The notes beneath the pieces are model-generated. The model was not told the DNA's origin. It was given only the letters and a program-made list of their open reading frames with translations, and searched no databases. DNA of 64,000 nt from Deltaproteobacteria bacterium (lineage in GTDB: Bacteria > Myxococcota_A > UBA9160 > UBA6930): NCBI GenBank assembly GCA_029261795.1, contig JAJDAP010000029.1, positions 1-64,000 on the forward strand, given 5' to 3'. The translations under genes and the position numbers were made by a program. Of the stretch, positions 45,837 through 55,660 are shown in pieces; within the stretch, counting starts at the first letter, position 1, and each line of letters starts with the position of its first letter.

Positions 45837-48256
45837 TGAGCGCGCGAACGGCCGCCTCGCTCGCCGGGCTTCGCGTGCTCGAACTCGGCGCTCAGATCGC
45901 CGCACCCTATTGCACGCATCTGCTGGCGCAGCTTGGTGCAGACGTGATCAAGGCAGAGCCGCCGGCCGGGGATCCACTGCGCAGTTTCGGGCCGTTCCCG
46001 GGTGACCAGCCGGACCCGAACGCGTCCGGTCTGTTCCGCTACCTGAACGCGAACAAACGCGGCACCGTCCTGGATCCCACCACCCGTAACGGTGTCGAGG
46101 GGACGCTCGCGCTGGCCGCCGGCGCCGACCTCGTCGTCGAGAACCTGGGTCCCGGAACGCTCGAGTCGTTCGGCCTCGGTTTCGAAGCGCTGCGAAGGGC
46201 ACAGCCGGAGATCGCCCTGGTGCGGATCTCCAGTTTCGGTCAGAGCGGTCCCGAGAGCGGCCGGCCCACGACGGATCTGGTGCTCCAGGCTGCGAGCGGC
46301 TGGGTGGCGAGCTACGACGCCGTCGAGCTGGAGCCGGTCCGGGTCGGGGGGCGCATGCCCGAGTTCGTCTCGGGCTGCTTCGCGGCGAGCGCGGCACTCA
46401 GCGCCGTGTTGGCGGCGCGACAGCGCGGCGAGGCCAGCTGGGTCGATCTTTCGATGCAGGAGTGTCTGCTCGGCACGCTGCCGTATCCGATGGTGATGGC
46501 CGACGCCATGCGAAGTTCGGCGCGCCCGGCGGCACCGGCAAGTTATGCGCCATTCGGGATCAAGCGGTGTCTGGATGGCTGGGTCGGGATCAACATCCTG
46601 ACGCAGGCGCACTGGGTGGCCGCCTGTCGGGTACTCGGTGTCGCCGAGTTCGCGGACAGCCGCGGCGAGGTGTCGACCAACGAGGCCGACCATCGCGCCT
46701 TCCAGGACCAGTTGCAGGGCTGGCTCGACCGGCACCACGCCGAGGAGATCGTCGCGGCCTGCCAGGCGGTGCGGATCCCGGCCGCCGTCGTGGGCACGGG
46801 CGAGACGGTCGTGTCGTCGCCGCAGCTGCATGCCCGGGGCTTCTTCGTCCAGGAGCCGGGCGGGAGCTTCGTTCGCCCGAGCGTCCCGTTCCGGCTCTCG
46901 GCGACGCCGGCTTCGATCGCCCTCGCCGCGCCCGATCTCGAGCCGGGCGCTCCCCGCCCCGACTGGCTCCCGCGCGAGGGGGCACCGCTAGCGGCAACGG
47001 CGTCGGCCGAGCCCTCGCTGCCGTTCCAGGGCCTGCGCATCCTCGACCTCGGAACCTTCTGGGCGGGGCCCTACATCGGCATGTACTTCGCGTCGTTGGG
47101 CGCGGACGTCATCAAGGTCGAGTCCATAAAGCGCCCGGACGGCTTCCGCTTCATCGCTCCCGTAGATGCCGGAGCCGAGCGCTGGTACGAGGCGGGCGCC
47201 CTGTTCCAGTCGACCAACATGGGCAAGCGCAGTGTGAGTCTGGACCTCGGCAGCGAAGAGGGGCGTTCGCTGCTGCTCCGGCTCGTCGAGAGCAGCGACG
47301 TACTGCTCGAGAATTACGCGCCGCGCGTGATGGAGCGCTTCGCGCTGGTCGACGCGGACATTCGCCGGGCGCGCGCGGACGTGATCGTGGTCCGGATGCC
47401 GGCCTTCGGTCTCGAAGGTCCGTATCGCGACTACGTCGGCTGGGCCATGGCGCTGGCACAGGCCACGGGTATTTCGTGGCTCACCGGCGATCCGTCCGAC
47501 GAGCTCCCGCGCAATCCGGGGTCATTCATCGATCCGGGCATCGCGATGCACGCGGCCGTGGCGGTACAGGCCGCTCTGGCGCATCGCCGCCGGACCGGAG
47601 AAGGGCAGCAGATCGAGATGGCCCAGATCGAGACGACCGCCTGCATGTGTCCCGAGCCCGTGATCGACTACTCGCTGAACGGGCGCGTGCAGATGCGCCA
47701 CGGCAACGGACCCGCCATCAACGACTCCTCGCGCGCGGTACCCGAGGGCGTCTATCGGTGCAGGGAAGCTAGTTGGGTGGCGCTCTCGGTTCGGGACGAC
47801 GCCGATTGGCGGGCCCTGGTCGAGCTGCTCGGCAATCCGGAATGGGCCCGGGACCCGGACCTCGCCGGCCTGGCCGGGCGCACGTCGGCGGCCACCGCGC
47901 TCGACCGGCAGCTGCGCGCCTTCTGCCAGACCCTGGCCGGGAGCGAGGTTCTCGAGCGGCTGCGCGCCGGGGGCATCCCGTCCGCTCGCCTGCTCACGCC
48001 GGCCGACATGTATGGGGAACCGCAGCTCGAGGCACGCGGCTACTACCAGACGCTCGAACATCCGGTGACGGGCAAGCGCCGCTACCCGGGCTGGCCGATG
48101 CGTTTCTCGTTCTTGCCGGGCGATCCGCATCCGCGTTGCGTGCCGACGCTCGGACAACACAACCGCGAGATCCTCGGAGAGGAACTCGGAATCCCGCCAG
48201 AGGGGCTCGAGCGCCTGGAGCGCGAGGGCATCATCGGCGAGCGGTTTCGCGGGTAG
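45836..48256 (+). CDS. Double CaiB/BaiF family III CoA-transferase
   Basis: An 806-residue protein made of two class III CoA-transferase domains in tandem. The first (about 1-395) starts LAGLRVLELGAQIAAPYCTH and contains SGRPTTDLVLQAASGWVAS; the second (about 400-806) starts FQGLRILDLGTFWAGPYIGM and contains YRDYVGWAMALAQATGISW. The Asp four residues before the Gln of the QA-(S/T)G motif, where family members carry the acyl-forming Asp, is present in the first half but Met in the second. The protein could act as an internal pseudo-dimer. Family members move CoA between carboxylic acids, so it may activate the steroid acid. The ATG overlaps the Ltp2 stop. Confidence 0.88.
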   Translation: MSARTAASLAGLRVLELGAQIAAPYCTHLLAQLGADVIKAEPPAGDPLRSFGPFPGDQPDPNASGLFRYLNANKRGTVLDPTTRNGVEGTLALAAGADLVVENLGPGTLESFGLGFEALRRAQPEIALVRISSFGQSGPESGRPTTDLVLQAASGWVASYDAVELEPVRVGGRMPEFVSGCFAASAALSAVLAARQRGEASWVDLSMQECLLGTLPYPMVMADAMRSSARPAAPASYAPFGIKRCLDGWVGINILTQAHWVAACRVLGVAEFADSRGEVSTNEADHRAFQDQLQGWLDRHHAEEIVAACQAVRIPAAVVGTGETVVSSPQLHARGFFVQEPGGSFVRPSVPFRLSATPASIALAAPDLEPGAPRPDWLPREGAPLAATASAEPSLPFQGLRILDLGTFWAGPYIGMYFASLGADVIKVESIKRPDGFRFIAPVDAGAERWYEAGALFQSTNMGKRSVSLDLGSEEGRSLLLRLVESSDVLLENYAPRVMERFALVDADIRRARADVIVVRMPAFGLEGPYRDYVGWAMALAQATGISWLTGDPSDELPRNPGSFIDPGIAMHAAVAVQAALAHRRRTGEGQQIEMAQIETTACMCPEPVIDYSLNGRVQMRHGNGPAINDSSRAVPEGVYRCREASWVALSVRDDADWRALVELLGNPEWARDPDLAGLAGRTSAATALDRQLRAFCQTLAGSEVLERLRAGGIPSARLLTPADMYGEPQLEARGYYQTLEHPVTGKRRYPGWPMRFSFLPGDPHPRCVPTLGQHNREILGEELGIPPEGLERLEREGIIGERFRG

Positions 48257-48279
48257 CATAGAGGCGGGAGGTCGAACCA

Positions 48280-49407
48280 GTGAATTTCGGATTCAGCGAA
48301 GAACAGGAGCTGCAGCGCGCCGAGGTGCGCAAGTACCTCGACGAGCAGTGCCCGATGGCAGTGGTGCGCGGCATCTCGGAGAGCGTCGAGGGGTACTCGG
48401 CGGAACAGTGGAAGCAGCTCGGCGAGCTCGGCTGGCTGGGCCTGATCGTGCCCGAGGAGTACGGGGGCGCCGGGCTCGGCTGGATCGATCTCGTCGCGAT
48501 GCTCGAGGAGACCGGCCGTTCGCTGTTTCCGTCGCCACTGATCTCGAACACCCTCGCGGCGGCCGCCTTGATCGAATCCGGTAACGCGGAGCAGCGGCGT
48601 CGCTGGCTCCCGGGGCTCGCGGACGGGACCTGCATTGGCACGCTCGCGCTCGTCGAGGGCAGCGACGACCCGACCGTGCGCGGCATCGGCCTGCGCGCAG
48701 AGCCGGACGCTGACGGCTTCGTCCTGAGCGGCGAAAAACGCTTCGTCGCCGACGCCGGCTCGGCGGATCTGTTCATCGTCGCGTTCCGGACCGGCGACGC
48801 CGAGGAAGACTGTGCGCTCGCCGTGGTCGAGGCCGACGCGAGCGGTGTCTCGACGAACGCCGTCGCCAGCATCGACGAGACCAAGCGAACGGGAACTCTG
48901 GTGCTCGACGGCGTGCAGGTGGAACGGGCCGCAGTCCTCGGCGAAGCCGGCAGCGGCGCGGCAACGATCGAGCGCCTCGTGGACCTGGGCGCGATCGCCG
49001 TCAGCGCGGAGATCGTCGGTGCGGCGGACGGCGCCCTCGAGCTGACCGTGCAATACGCGAAGGATCGCGTGCAGTTCGGCTCCCCGATCGGGCGCTACCA
49101 GGGTGTCAAGCATCCGCTGGCGGAGGCCTACGTCGACATCGTGAGCACGAAGTCGCTGCTCTACTACGCGGCCTGGGCCGTCGACAAACATCCCGAACAG
49201 ATCGCGTCCGCCGCCGCGCAGGTGAAGGGCTTCGCGACCGACGCGTTCACGCAGCTCGGTGTCACCGGCATCCAGCTCCACGGCGCGGTCGGCTACACCC
49301 AGGAGTACGACATCCAGCTCTACCTGCGGCGCTCGAAGTGGGCGCGCCCGATGTTTGGCGACGAGGATTTCCACTTCGACCGCGTCGCGACGATGGGAGG
49401 CATCTGA
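48280..49407 (+). CDS. Acyl-CoA dehydrogenase, igr-type (FadE28/ChsE-like) subunit
   Basis: A 375-residue acyl-CoA dehydrogenase: NFGFSEEQELQRAEVRKYLD, LGWLGLIVPEEYGGAGLGWI, and YTQEYDIQLYLRRSKWARPM. In the igr system two different ACAD subunits form an alpha2-beta2 heterotetramer that oxidises the propanoyl side chain of steroid-CoA; the two adjacent ACAD genes here have the same paired arrangement. The start is GTG at 48280 with GGGAGG at 48266-48271. The first subunit here has lower similarity in the FAD-contact loop (LALVEGSDDP instead of a full A-x-T-E-P motif), hinting that FAD is mainly held by the partner. The stop shares one base with the next ATG. Confidence 0.88.
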   Translation: MNFGFSEEQELQRAEVRKYLDEQCPMAVVRGISESVEGYSAEQWKQLGELGWLGLIVPEEYGGAGLGWIDLVAMLEETGRSLFPSPLISNTLAAAALIESGNAEQRRRWLPGLADGTCIGTLALVEGSDDPTVRGIGLRAEPDADGFVLSGEKRFVADAGSADLFIVAFRTGDAEEDCALAVVEADASGVSTNAVASIDETKRTGTLVLDGVQVERAAVLGEAGSGAATIERLVDLGAIAVSAEIVGAADGALELTVQYAKDRVQFGSPIGRYQGVKHPLAEAYVDIVSTKSLLYYAAWAVDKHPEQIASAAAQVKGFATDAFTQLGVTGIQLHGAVGYTQEYDIQLYLRRSKWARPMFGDEDFHFDRVATMGGI

Positions 49408-50534
49408 TGGACTTCGACTTCAGCGCTGAAGAAGAGGCGTTCCGCGCCGAGGTGCAGGAATTCCTGGCCGAGAACCTGCCGGCGCCCGAAGCGCGGGGCC
49501 CCGAATTCGCGGCCGAATGGAACCAGAAGCTGGCGGAGAAGCGCTGGATCGGTTTCGCCTGGCCTCGCGAAGAAGGCGGTGGCGGAGCCGGGCTGATCGA
49601 GCAGTTCATCCTGAAGCAGGAGATGGCCAAGGTGCAGGCTCCGCCGTTGGGCAGCGACTTCATGGGCCTGGCCTGGGTCGGGCCGGCCCTGATCCGCCAC
49701 GGCACGGACGAGCAGAAGCAGCGCTTCCTGCCCGATCTGCTCGAGAGTCGGACGCTCTGGTGCACGGGCTATTCCGAGCCGGACCATGGCAGCGATCTCG
49801 CCTCGCTGAAGACGCGGGCCGTGCTCGAGGGCGACGAGTACGTCGTGAACGGCCAGAAGATCTGGACGACGTCGGCCCATTTCGCGAAGTGGATCTTCAT
49901 GCTCGTGCGGACCGAGTCCGAGTCGCGCTACGGCGGCATCACCTGCCTGCTGATTCCGATGGATTCGCCCGGCATCGAGGTGCAGCCCATCCTTTCGCTG
50001 GTCGGGCAGCACTCGTTCAACCAGGTCTTCTTCAACGATGTCCGCGTGCCCGTTGGCAATCGCCTCGGCGCGGAGGGCGAGGGGTGGAAGGTCGTGATGG
50101 GCGCGCTCGCGAACGAGCGCTCGGGGATCTCGGAGGCGACCGACATGGAGCGCCGCCTCGAAGACCTGAAGGAGGTGGCGCGTGGTGCCCGCAAGAATGG
50201 CCGGCCGGCACTCGAGGATTCCTCGGTCCGCCGCCAGATTGCGCGCTTCGAGGCGAAGATCTCGGCGATGCGCCTGAACGGGCTGCGCGCGTTGACCAAG
50301 CAATTGCAGGGGAATCCCCCGTCGACGGAGACCTCGGTCAACAAGTTGATCCGCGGACAGCTCGAGATCCCGATGCACGACCTCGCGCTCGGGCTCCAGG
50401 GGAGCGAGAGCCAGCACGCGAACCAGTGGACCGAACAATCGCTGACCTTCCACGGCACCGTGATCGGCGGCGGCACCCCGAACATCCAACGCAACATCAT
50501 CTCGGAGCGGATCCTGAAGCTGCCGAAGGACTGA
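49407..50534 (+). CDS. Acyl-CoA dehydrogenase, igr-type (FadE29/ChsE-like) subunit
   Basis: A 375-residue acyl-CoA dehydrogenase. MDFDFSAEEEAFRAEVQEFL begins the N-terminal helical domain; CTGYSEPDHGSDLASLKTRA is the flavin/substrate contact strand, and DEYVVNGQKIWTTSAHFAKW follows. The C-terminal helical domain has LNGLRALTKQLQGNPPSTET and a final HGTVIGGGTPNIQRNIISER, where the arginine and glycines contact FAD across subunits. It pairs with the gene before it, whose stop overlaps its ATG by one base. Predicted substrate: steroid-derived acyl-CoA with a short side chain. It appears to be the last gene of the igr-like operon. Confidence 0.9.
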   Translation: MDFDFSAEEEAFRAEVQEFLAENLPAPEARGPEFAAEWNQKLAEKRWIGFAWPREEGGGGAGLIEQFILKQEMAKVQAPPLGSDFMGLAWVGPALIRHGTDEQKQRFLPDLLESRTLWCTGYSEPDHGSDLASLKTRAVLEGDEYVVNGQKIWTTSAHFAKWIFMLVRTESESRYGGITCLLIPMDSPGIEVQPILSLVGQHSFNQVFFNDVRVPVGNRLGAEGEGWKVVMGALANERSGISEATDMERRLEDLKEVARGARKNGRPALEDSSVRRQIARFEAKISAMRLNGLRALTKQLQGNPPSTETSVNKLIRGQLEIPMHDLALGLQGSESQHANQWTEQSLTFHGTVIGGGTPNIQRNIISERILKLPKD

Positions 50535-50652
50535 CAGCGGGCTAGCGAGTTCCCGACCGCGTGAGGCGTGCCGATCCGGCCCGGGTACGGACGGCGAGCG
50601 TTCCGGGCGCAGGGGCTTCCGACCCTCGCAGACACCGAAGGAGGCGCGCACG

Positions 50653-51231
50653 ATGGCCTACCACTGGTTCAAGGTCCGGGCTCTCGAGCGCGACTGGCGG
50701 GACACCTACTCGCGCTTCGCTGCGGCCGGGCTGCCCGATGGCTCGGACGTCTGGGGTGCATTCTCCGGCTTGTTCGGCATCGGATCCAACGAGCTCGTGC
50801 TGGTGCTGCACGGCGACGCCCGGGCAGCGACCCGGGCCGTCACGGGCGCCGGCTTCGAGGTGGTCGAGCAGCACGCGCTGGTCCCCACGATCCGTCCGAG
50901 CGCGTTCGCCCCCCTCACTCGCCAGGGCCTCTACGTGTTCCGTTTCTTCGACGTGCGAAACGCCGATGTCGGGGAGATCGCCGCGCTCTCGGGGGAGGCA
51001 TGGACCTCGTTCGAGGTCTCGGACGCCTACGAGGCCGAGCCGCAGGGCCTGTTCTGCCAGGCCGACCGGCGCGACGAGCGCGGCGTCATGTTGCTGCTGA
51101 CCTGGTACGACGGGCTCGGCTCATGGCAGACCTCCCGCAAGCCGGCGCCCGAAGCGCGCGCGAACTTCCAGCGGAGGCACGAACTCACCGCCGGCACGAT
51201 CGCCTACGCGACCCGGCTCGTGACGACCTGA
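50653..51231 (+). CDS. Unrecognised 192-residue protein, possibly NIPSNAP-like
   Basis: I do not recognise a firm family. The sequence divides into two halves of about 90 residues, each with alternating strands and helices as in dimeric alpha-beta barrel (NIPSNAP/antibiotic-monooxygenase-like) proteins: ELVLVLHGDARAATRAVTGA in the first and GVMLLLTWYDGLGSWQTSRK in the second. The C terminus ANFQRRHELTAGTIAYATRL is distinctive. The ATG at 50653 lies 118 bp after the acyl-CoA dehydrogenase gene, so it may belong to the same regulon. Function unknown; such folds often bind small hydrophobic substrates. Confidence 0.55.
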   Translation: MAYHWFKVRALERDWRDTYSRFAAAGLPDGSDVWGAFSGLFGIGSNELVLVLHGDARAATRAVTGAGFEVVEQHALVPTIRPSAFAPLTRQGLYVFRFFDVRNADVGEIAALSGEAWTSFEVSDAYEAEPQGLFCQADRRDERGVMLLLTWYDGLGSWQTSRKPAPEARANFQRRHELTAGTIAYATRLVTT

Positions 51232-51293
51232 GGGCCGGACCCGAGTCCGTTCGAGCCACAGCGGAGCTTCAGCGATGGAATTGTGCTCGGCCG

Positions 51294-52005
51294 CTACCGG
51301 GCTCGCGAACCAGCGCGCCTCAGCCGTGCGAGTCCGAGGGCGCTCACCGTCAGGACCCAGAGTGTGCCTGGCTCCGGTACCAGGATTTCGGAGAACGTCA
51401 GGGTGTAGGCACCTCCGTCAGGATCGGAGAGACCGCCTTCGAAGCCCGCGAAGCCGAGGATCTCCAGTGTCGGGGCGCTGAGAATCCCGAAGTCGTTGTC
51501 CATGAAATCGGTGACCGAGGCGAGGAAATCCGCTTCGGATTCGAACGAGCCGATGTTGTTCTCGCCGGCGGCGAGGAAGTAGTTTCCGGCCGCGAGCGCA
51601 AGGGTCAAGCAGCTATCGAGCGAGTTGGGCGGGGCGACGGCGCAGGCACTGTCGTCATCGTCATCCCCGGCCAGGCCCTGGCCGAGTCCGTTGTAGAGAA
51701 GCAGGTTCGCGTCGAAATCACTGGAGATCATCTGGATGGTCAACGTGGCCGGCGTCGCAAGCCCGAAGGCAAAGAGATCGGCGCCGGTCCGGTCGGACAG
51801 TTCGAGGGTGCCATCGACCTGGGTTCGTGCCCGTGGGAAGCACGGTTGCCATGGCCGGCGAGTTGGCGGCATCGGTCGTTTCGACGAACGTGGTCGCCGA
51901 TGCTGCCGACACCATGAGCATCAGCGAGATGGTGGCCATCAGCCCCAGGGGAAGCGGGCGAATTCCCTTGACCACGGTCGATTGATACGGCGGCGTACGG
52001 TTCAT
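51294..52005 (-). pseudogene. PEP-CTERM sorting-domain protein, split by a +1 frameshift
   Basis: The N-terminal frame starts at ATG 52005 after a GGAGG, and gives a signal peptide (PLGLMATISLMLMVSAASAT). The C-terminal frame runs to 51294 and ends with the exosortase-type signal VPEPGTLWVLTVSALGLARL plus a basic RRAGSRAR tail. The two frames join by a +1 shift near 51818-51825 (minus-strand sequence AACCCAGG). Between them lies a beta-rich domain with ANLLLYNGLGQGLAGDDDDD, resembling bacterial pre-peptidase C-like or adhesive domains. The protein would be exported and processed by an exosortase, whose gene is not in the window. The frameshift may be real decay or an assembly error. Confidence 0.7.
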
Positions 52006-52126
52006 CGGGCCTCCACGCGGCGTGCGCCTGCTCCAGCTGGGCACCCTCGTCGCGGCACGTTCTCCAGCGGGCCACCGCCCGGAGGGCTCCCAGGTAGACG
52101 TGGCGTCCCAACTCCGAAAGTGGCAT

Positions 52127-52402
52127 TCAATCGGAGCATTCTTCACTCAAGCTGCCCTCGCTCGGGCGGCTGAGCGGTGCTGGCGTTTCGCGTACGATGC
52201 GTGGGCACCCTGTGCGGTGGCCCGCGCGGGCAGTGGGCGCATGGGTCCCGGCGGGGCATCGGGGGCGTGATTGGATGCCCTGCGGGTCTTCGATGGCCAC
52301 GATGGGGCGCATCGCGTAGCCGCGGCGCGGGCAACGAAGCGCGTCGACCTCGAAGACCCGCTGTTGCAGGGTGGCCCAGCGCATTCTGCCCGCGTTCGTG
52401 CG
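52127..52402 (-). mobile_element. IS91-type transposase remnant (C-terminal zinc segment)
   Basis: A minus-strand frame reads RMRWATLQQRVFEVDALRCP followed by RRGYAMRPIVAIEDPQGIQ. This matches the end of IS91/IS801-type transposases, whose common form is W-A-x-L-L-x-R-V-F-x-x-D-V-L-x-C-P-x-C-G-G-R-M-R-x-I-A. The second cysteine of the CPxCG motif is replaced by Arg, and no catalytic domain is present. It is a decayed fragment. Remaining bases from here to 52005 hold nothing else recognisable. Confidence 0.6.
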
Positions 52403-52416
52403 AGCGTCGATCGTGA

Positions 52417-52470
52417 TCGAGATTCGCGGCCGGCCAGATCCAGGTGGAAGGCGACATGCAGGCCGCCGCG
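52417..52470 (+). pseudogene. SCP2-domain gene remnant
   Basis: A plus-strand frame of 18 codons reads GQIQVEGDMQAAARAAL, the terminal motif of SCP2 domains. The nucleotide sequence 52432-52467 matches 31399-31434 of the intact SCP2 gene at 34 of 36 positions. A TGA closes the frame upstream at 52414-52416. It is the surviving end of a second, SCP2-like gene cut by the transposase remnant next to it, and it abuts the mreB stop. Confidence 0.55.
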
Positions 52471-52479
52471 CGGGCCGCG

Positions 52480-53514
<1,035 letters not shown>

Positions 53515-53682
53515 GAAGCGTGCCTTCCGAAGGAACGGGGTCGACAATCCGACACCGTTCCTATCGGCGGACGGCAGCGGGAATTGAGTGATTCCGCGGA
53601 CATCCCCGTCAGAAGCGCATCTTCGCGAGGCGCTCGTGACCCGGCTCACCTTCCCCCGGGTGTCCTGGGCCAAGCGGGCTGG

Positions 53683-54054
53683 CTACGGGGCTTCGCTGCT
53701 GGCGTCGTCGCTGACCGGCGCGCGCGGATCCTCCGCCACCTCGGCCGCGAGGTGCTGCGCCTCGAGGGCGAGTTCCTGAAGGCTGCCCGCCAGGGCATCG
53801 CTGCGCTGCTGGACGCGTGCGAGATGGCTCTCGTGGGCCCGGAGTGTTGCCTGGGTATTCGCTAGTTCGGCGCGGCTGGCTTCGAGCGCGCCGTGAAGTT
53901 CGGCCGCTCCGCGCTGCGCCGTGAACCAGCCCGCCGCGCACAGGATGAAGCCCACCACGGCAATCCAGGCCCACCAGGGCGTCGCGCCCGCGTTGGCCTG
54001 GGCTTCCTCAGGAAGCTGCGCAACGGCGTGCAGGTCGCGGTGCGGTGATGTCAT
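53683..54054 (-). CDS. Single-pass membrane protein with coiled coil, unrecognised
   Basis: A 123-residue protein with one membrane segment (about 25-47, WWAWIAVVGFILCAAGWFTA) and a long predicted coiled coil (about 50-105, ALEASRAELANTQATLRAHE). The tail is acidic (EDPRAPVSDDASSEAP). No family is recognised. Its ATG lies six bases after the pafA stop, so it is probably co-transcribed with the Pup-proteasome genes and could be a membrane-linked accessory; this is inference only. mreB follows after 168 bp. Confidence 0.6.
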   Translation of the reverse strand: MTSPHRDLHAVAQLPEEAQANAGATPWWAWIAVVGFILCAAGWFTAQRGAAELHGALEASRAELANTQATLRAHESHLARVQQRSDALAGSLQELALEAQHLAAEVAEDPRAPVSDDASSEAP

Positions 54055-54060
54055 GGCGGC

Positions 54061-55467
54061 CTAGGACTGGATCACGAGCTTCGAAAGGCTCGTCTTCCGC
54101 AAGTTGGTCTTCTGGATCGTGCGCACCAGCTCGGCCACCTTCTCGGTGTCGGTCTCGAACGGGTTGTTGCAGATGACGCGGACGTTGAGCAGGTTGCCGA
54201 GGCGGATGTTCGACCAATCGAGGTCGTACTGGATGCCGTTCTGGCGGGCGAGCTTGATGAACTCGCCGCGCATGCGGGCACGCGTGTCCGGCGGCGGCTC
54301 GGTCTTCGCCTTCATGATCTCTTCGTCGTTCAGGATGCGATCGACGGCGCCCTTGCGCTCGAGCAGGTAATAGAGCCCGCGGTTCATCTGGATGTCGTGG
54401 TACTGCAGGTCGAGCATGAAGACGCGCGGATCGCTCCAGCGCGAATCCTTGCGCTCGATCCAACCTTCGATGAGCTTGCGCTTGATGATCCAATCGATCT
54501 TGGTGTCGAGCTTGTTCGGGTCGTCGTCGAGCTGATCGAGCACGTACTGCCACATCCCGACGCTCTCCATGAGCTCGTCGGAGACCGGGTACTGCTCCAT
54601 ATACTTCTGGGCCATCTCGCAGTACTCGCGTTGGATCTCGATCGGCGAGTATTCGCGACCGTTGTCGAGCCGCAGTTTGCGCTTGCAGGTCGTGTCGTAG
54701 GAGATGTCCTTGATGGCCTTCACGGGATTGCGCAGCGTGAAGTCCTTGTTGATGTAGTTGTCCTCGATCATCTGGAGGACGACGGCGCAGGCACCCACCT
54801 TCAAGAAGTTGGTGTACTCCGACATGTTGGAGTCGCCGACGATGACGTGCAGCCGACGGTACTTCTCGCGGTCGGCATGGGGCTCGTCGCGGGTGTTGAT
54901 GATCGAGCGATCGTTGGTCGTGGTGCCCGAGATCTTCTGATAGATGTGCTGCGCCCGCTGCGACACACAGTAGTGTACGCCGTCCTGGGTCTGGAACACC
55001 TTGCCGGCGCCGGCGTAGATCTGACGCGTCACCAGGAACGGGATCAGCTGCTCGGCCAGGTAGTAGAAATCGACGTCGCGATCGACGAGGTAGTTCTCGT
55101 GGCAGCCATAGCTGTTGCCGACGAAGTCCGTGTTGTTCTTGAAGATCGAGAGCTTCCCGGGAATGCGCTCTTCGCGAATCTTCTCTTCGGCGTAGTTCTG
55201 GAGTTCTTCCAGGATCCGCTCACCGGCCTTGTCGAACACGATCAGCTGGCGCGGCGAGGCGCACTCGGGCGTCGCGTACTCCGGATGGCAACCGGTGTCC
55301 TGGTAGAAACGCGCCCCGTTCTCGAGGAACACGTTCAGGAAGTGCTCGGTCGTGATCAGCTTCTCGAACAGGAAGCGGATCGCCTTCTCGACCGGCAGCG
55401 TCTTCCGCCCCTCAGGGGTGAAGATGATCCCGTATTCGGTCTCTACGCCGTAGATGCGCTTCTGCAC
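54061..55467 (-). CDS. pafA: Pup-protein ligase PafA
   Basis: A 468-residue carboxylate-amine ligase that joins the C-terminal Glu of Pup to substrate lysines at the cost of ATP. Glu9 and Glu11 in YGVETEYGI bind metal/nucleotide; Asp57 in ARFYQDTGCHPEYATPE is the presumed catalytic base. Further conserved parts are NNTDFVGNSYGCHENYLVDR, NTRDEPHADREKYRRLHVIV and GDSNMSEYTNFLKVGACAVV. It lacks the Dop-loop seen in the paralogue at 58220. The start is GTG at 55467. It closes the proteasome gene series, after an unrecognised gene at 55661. Confidence 0.97.
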   Translation of the reverse strand: MQKRIYGVETEYGIIFTPEGRKTLPVEKAIRFLFEKLITTEHFLNVFLENGARFYQDTGCHPEYATPECASPRQLIVFDKAGERILEELQNYAEEKIREERIPGKLSIFKNNTDFVGNSYGCHENYLVDRDVDFYYLAEQLIPFLVTRQIYAGAGKVFQTQDGVHYCVSQRAQHIYQKISGTTTNDRSIINTRDEPHADREKYRRLHVIVGDSNMSEYTNFLKVGACAVVLQMIEDNYINKDFTLRNPVKAIKDISYDTTCKRKLRLDNGREYSPIEIQREYCEMAQKYMEQYPVSDELMESVGMWQYVLDQLDDDPNKLDTKIDWIIKRKLIEGWIERKDSRWSDPRVFMLDLQYHDIQMNRGLYYLLERKGAVDRILNDEEIMKAKTEPPPDTRARMRGEFIKLARQNGIQYDLDWSNIRLGNLLNVRVICNNPFETDTEKVAELVRTIQKTNLRKTSLSKLVIQS

Positions 55468-55660
55468 AAGCCCCTCGCCCCGATCCGTCTGGCTAGAGTA
55501 GCGGTTGTCCCCTCTTCTATCGGCAGGCGTCCGGCGGAACTTGTGGATCGATCTGCACTTTCCGACATCGGGCCGAGGGAAATTCCCTTCGATTCCGGGC
55601 GGGTACCCGCCCCTTCGCGCACCACGGAATGTTCTCCGCGTGCGTCGGCGGCGGCCGGCT

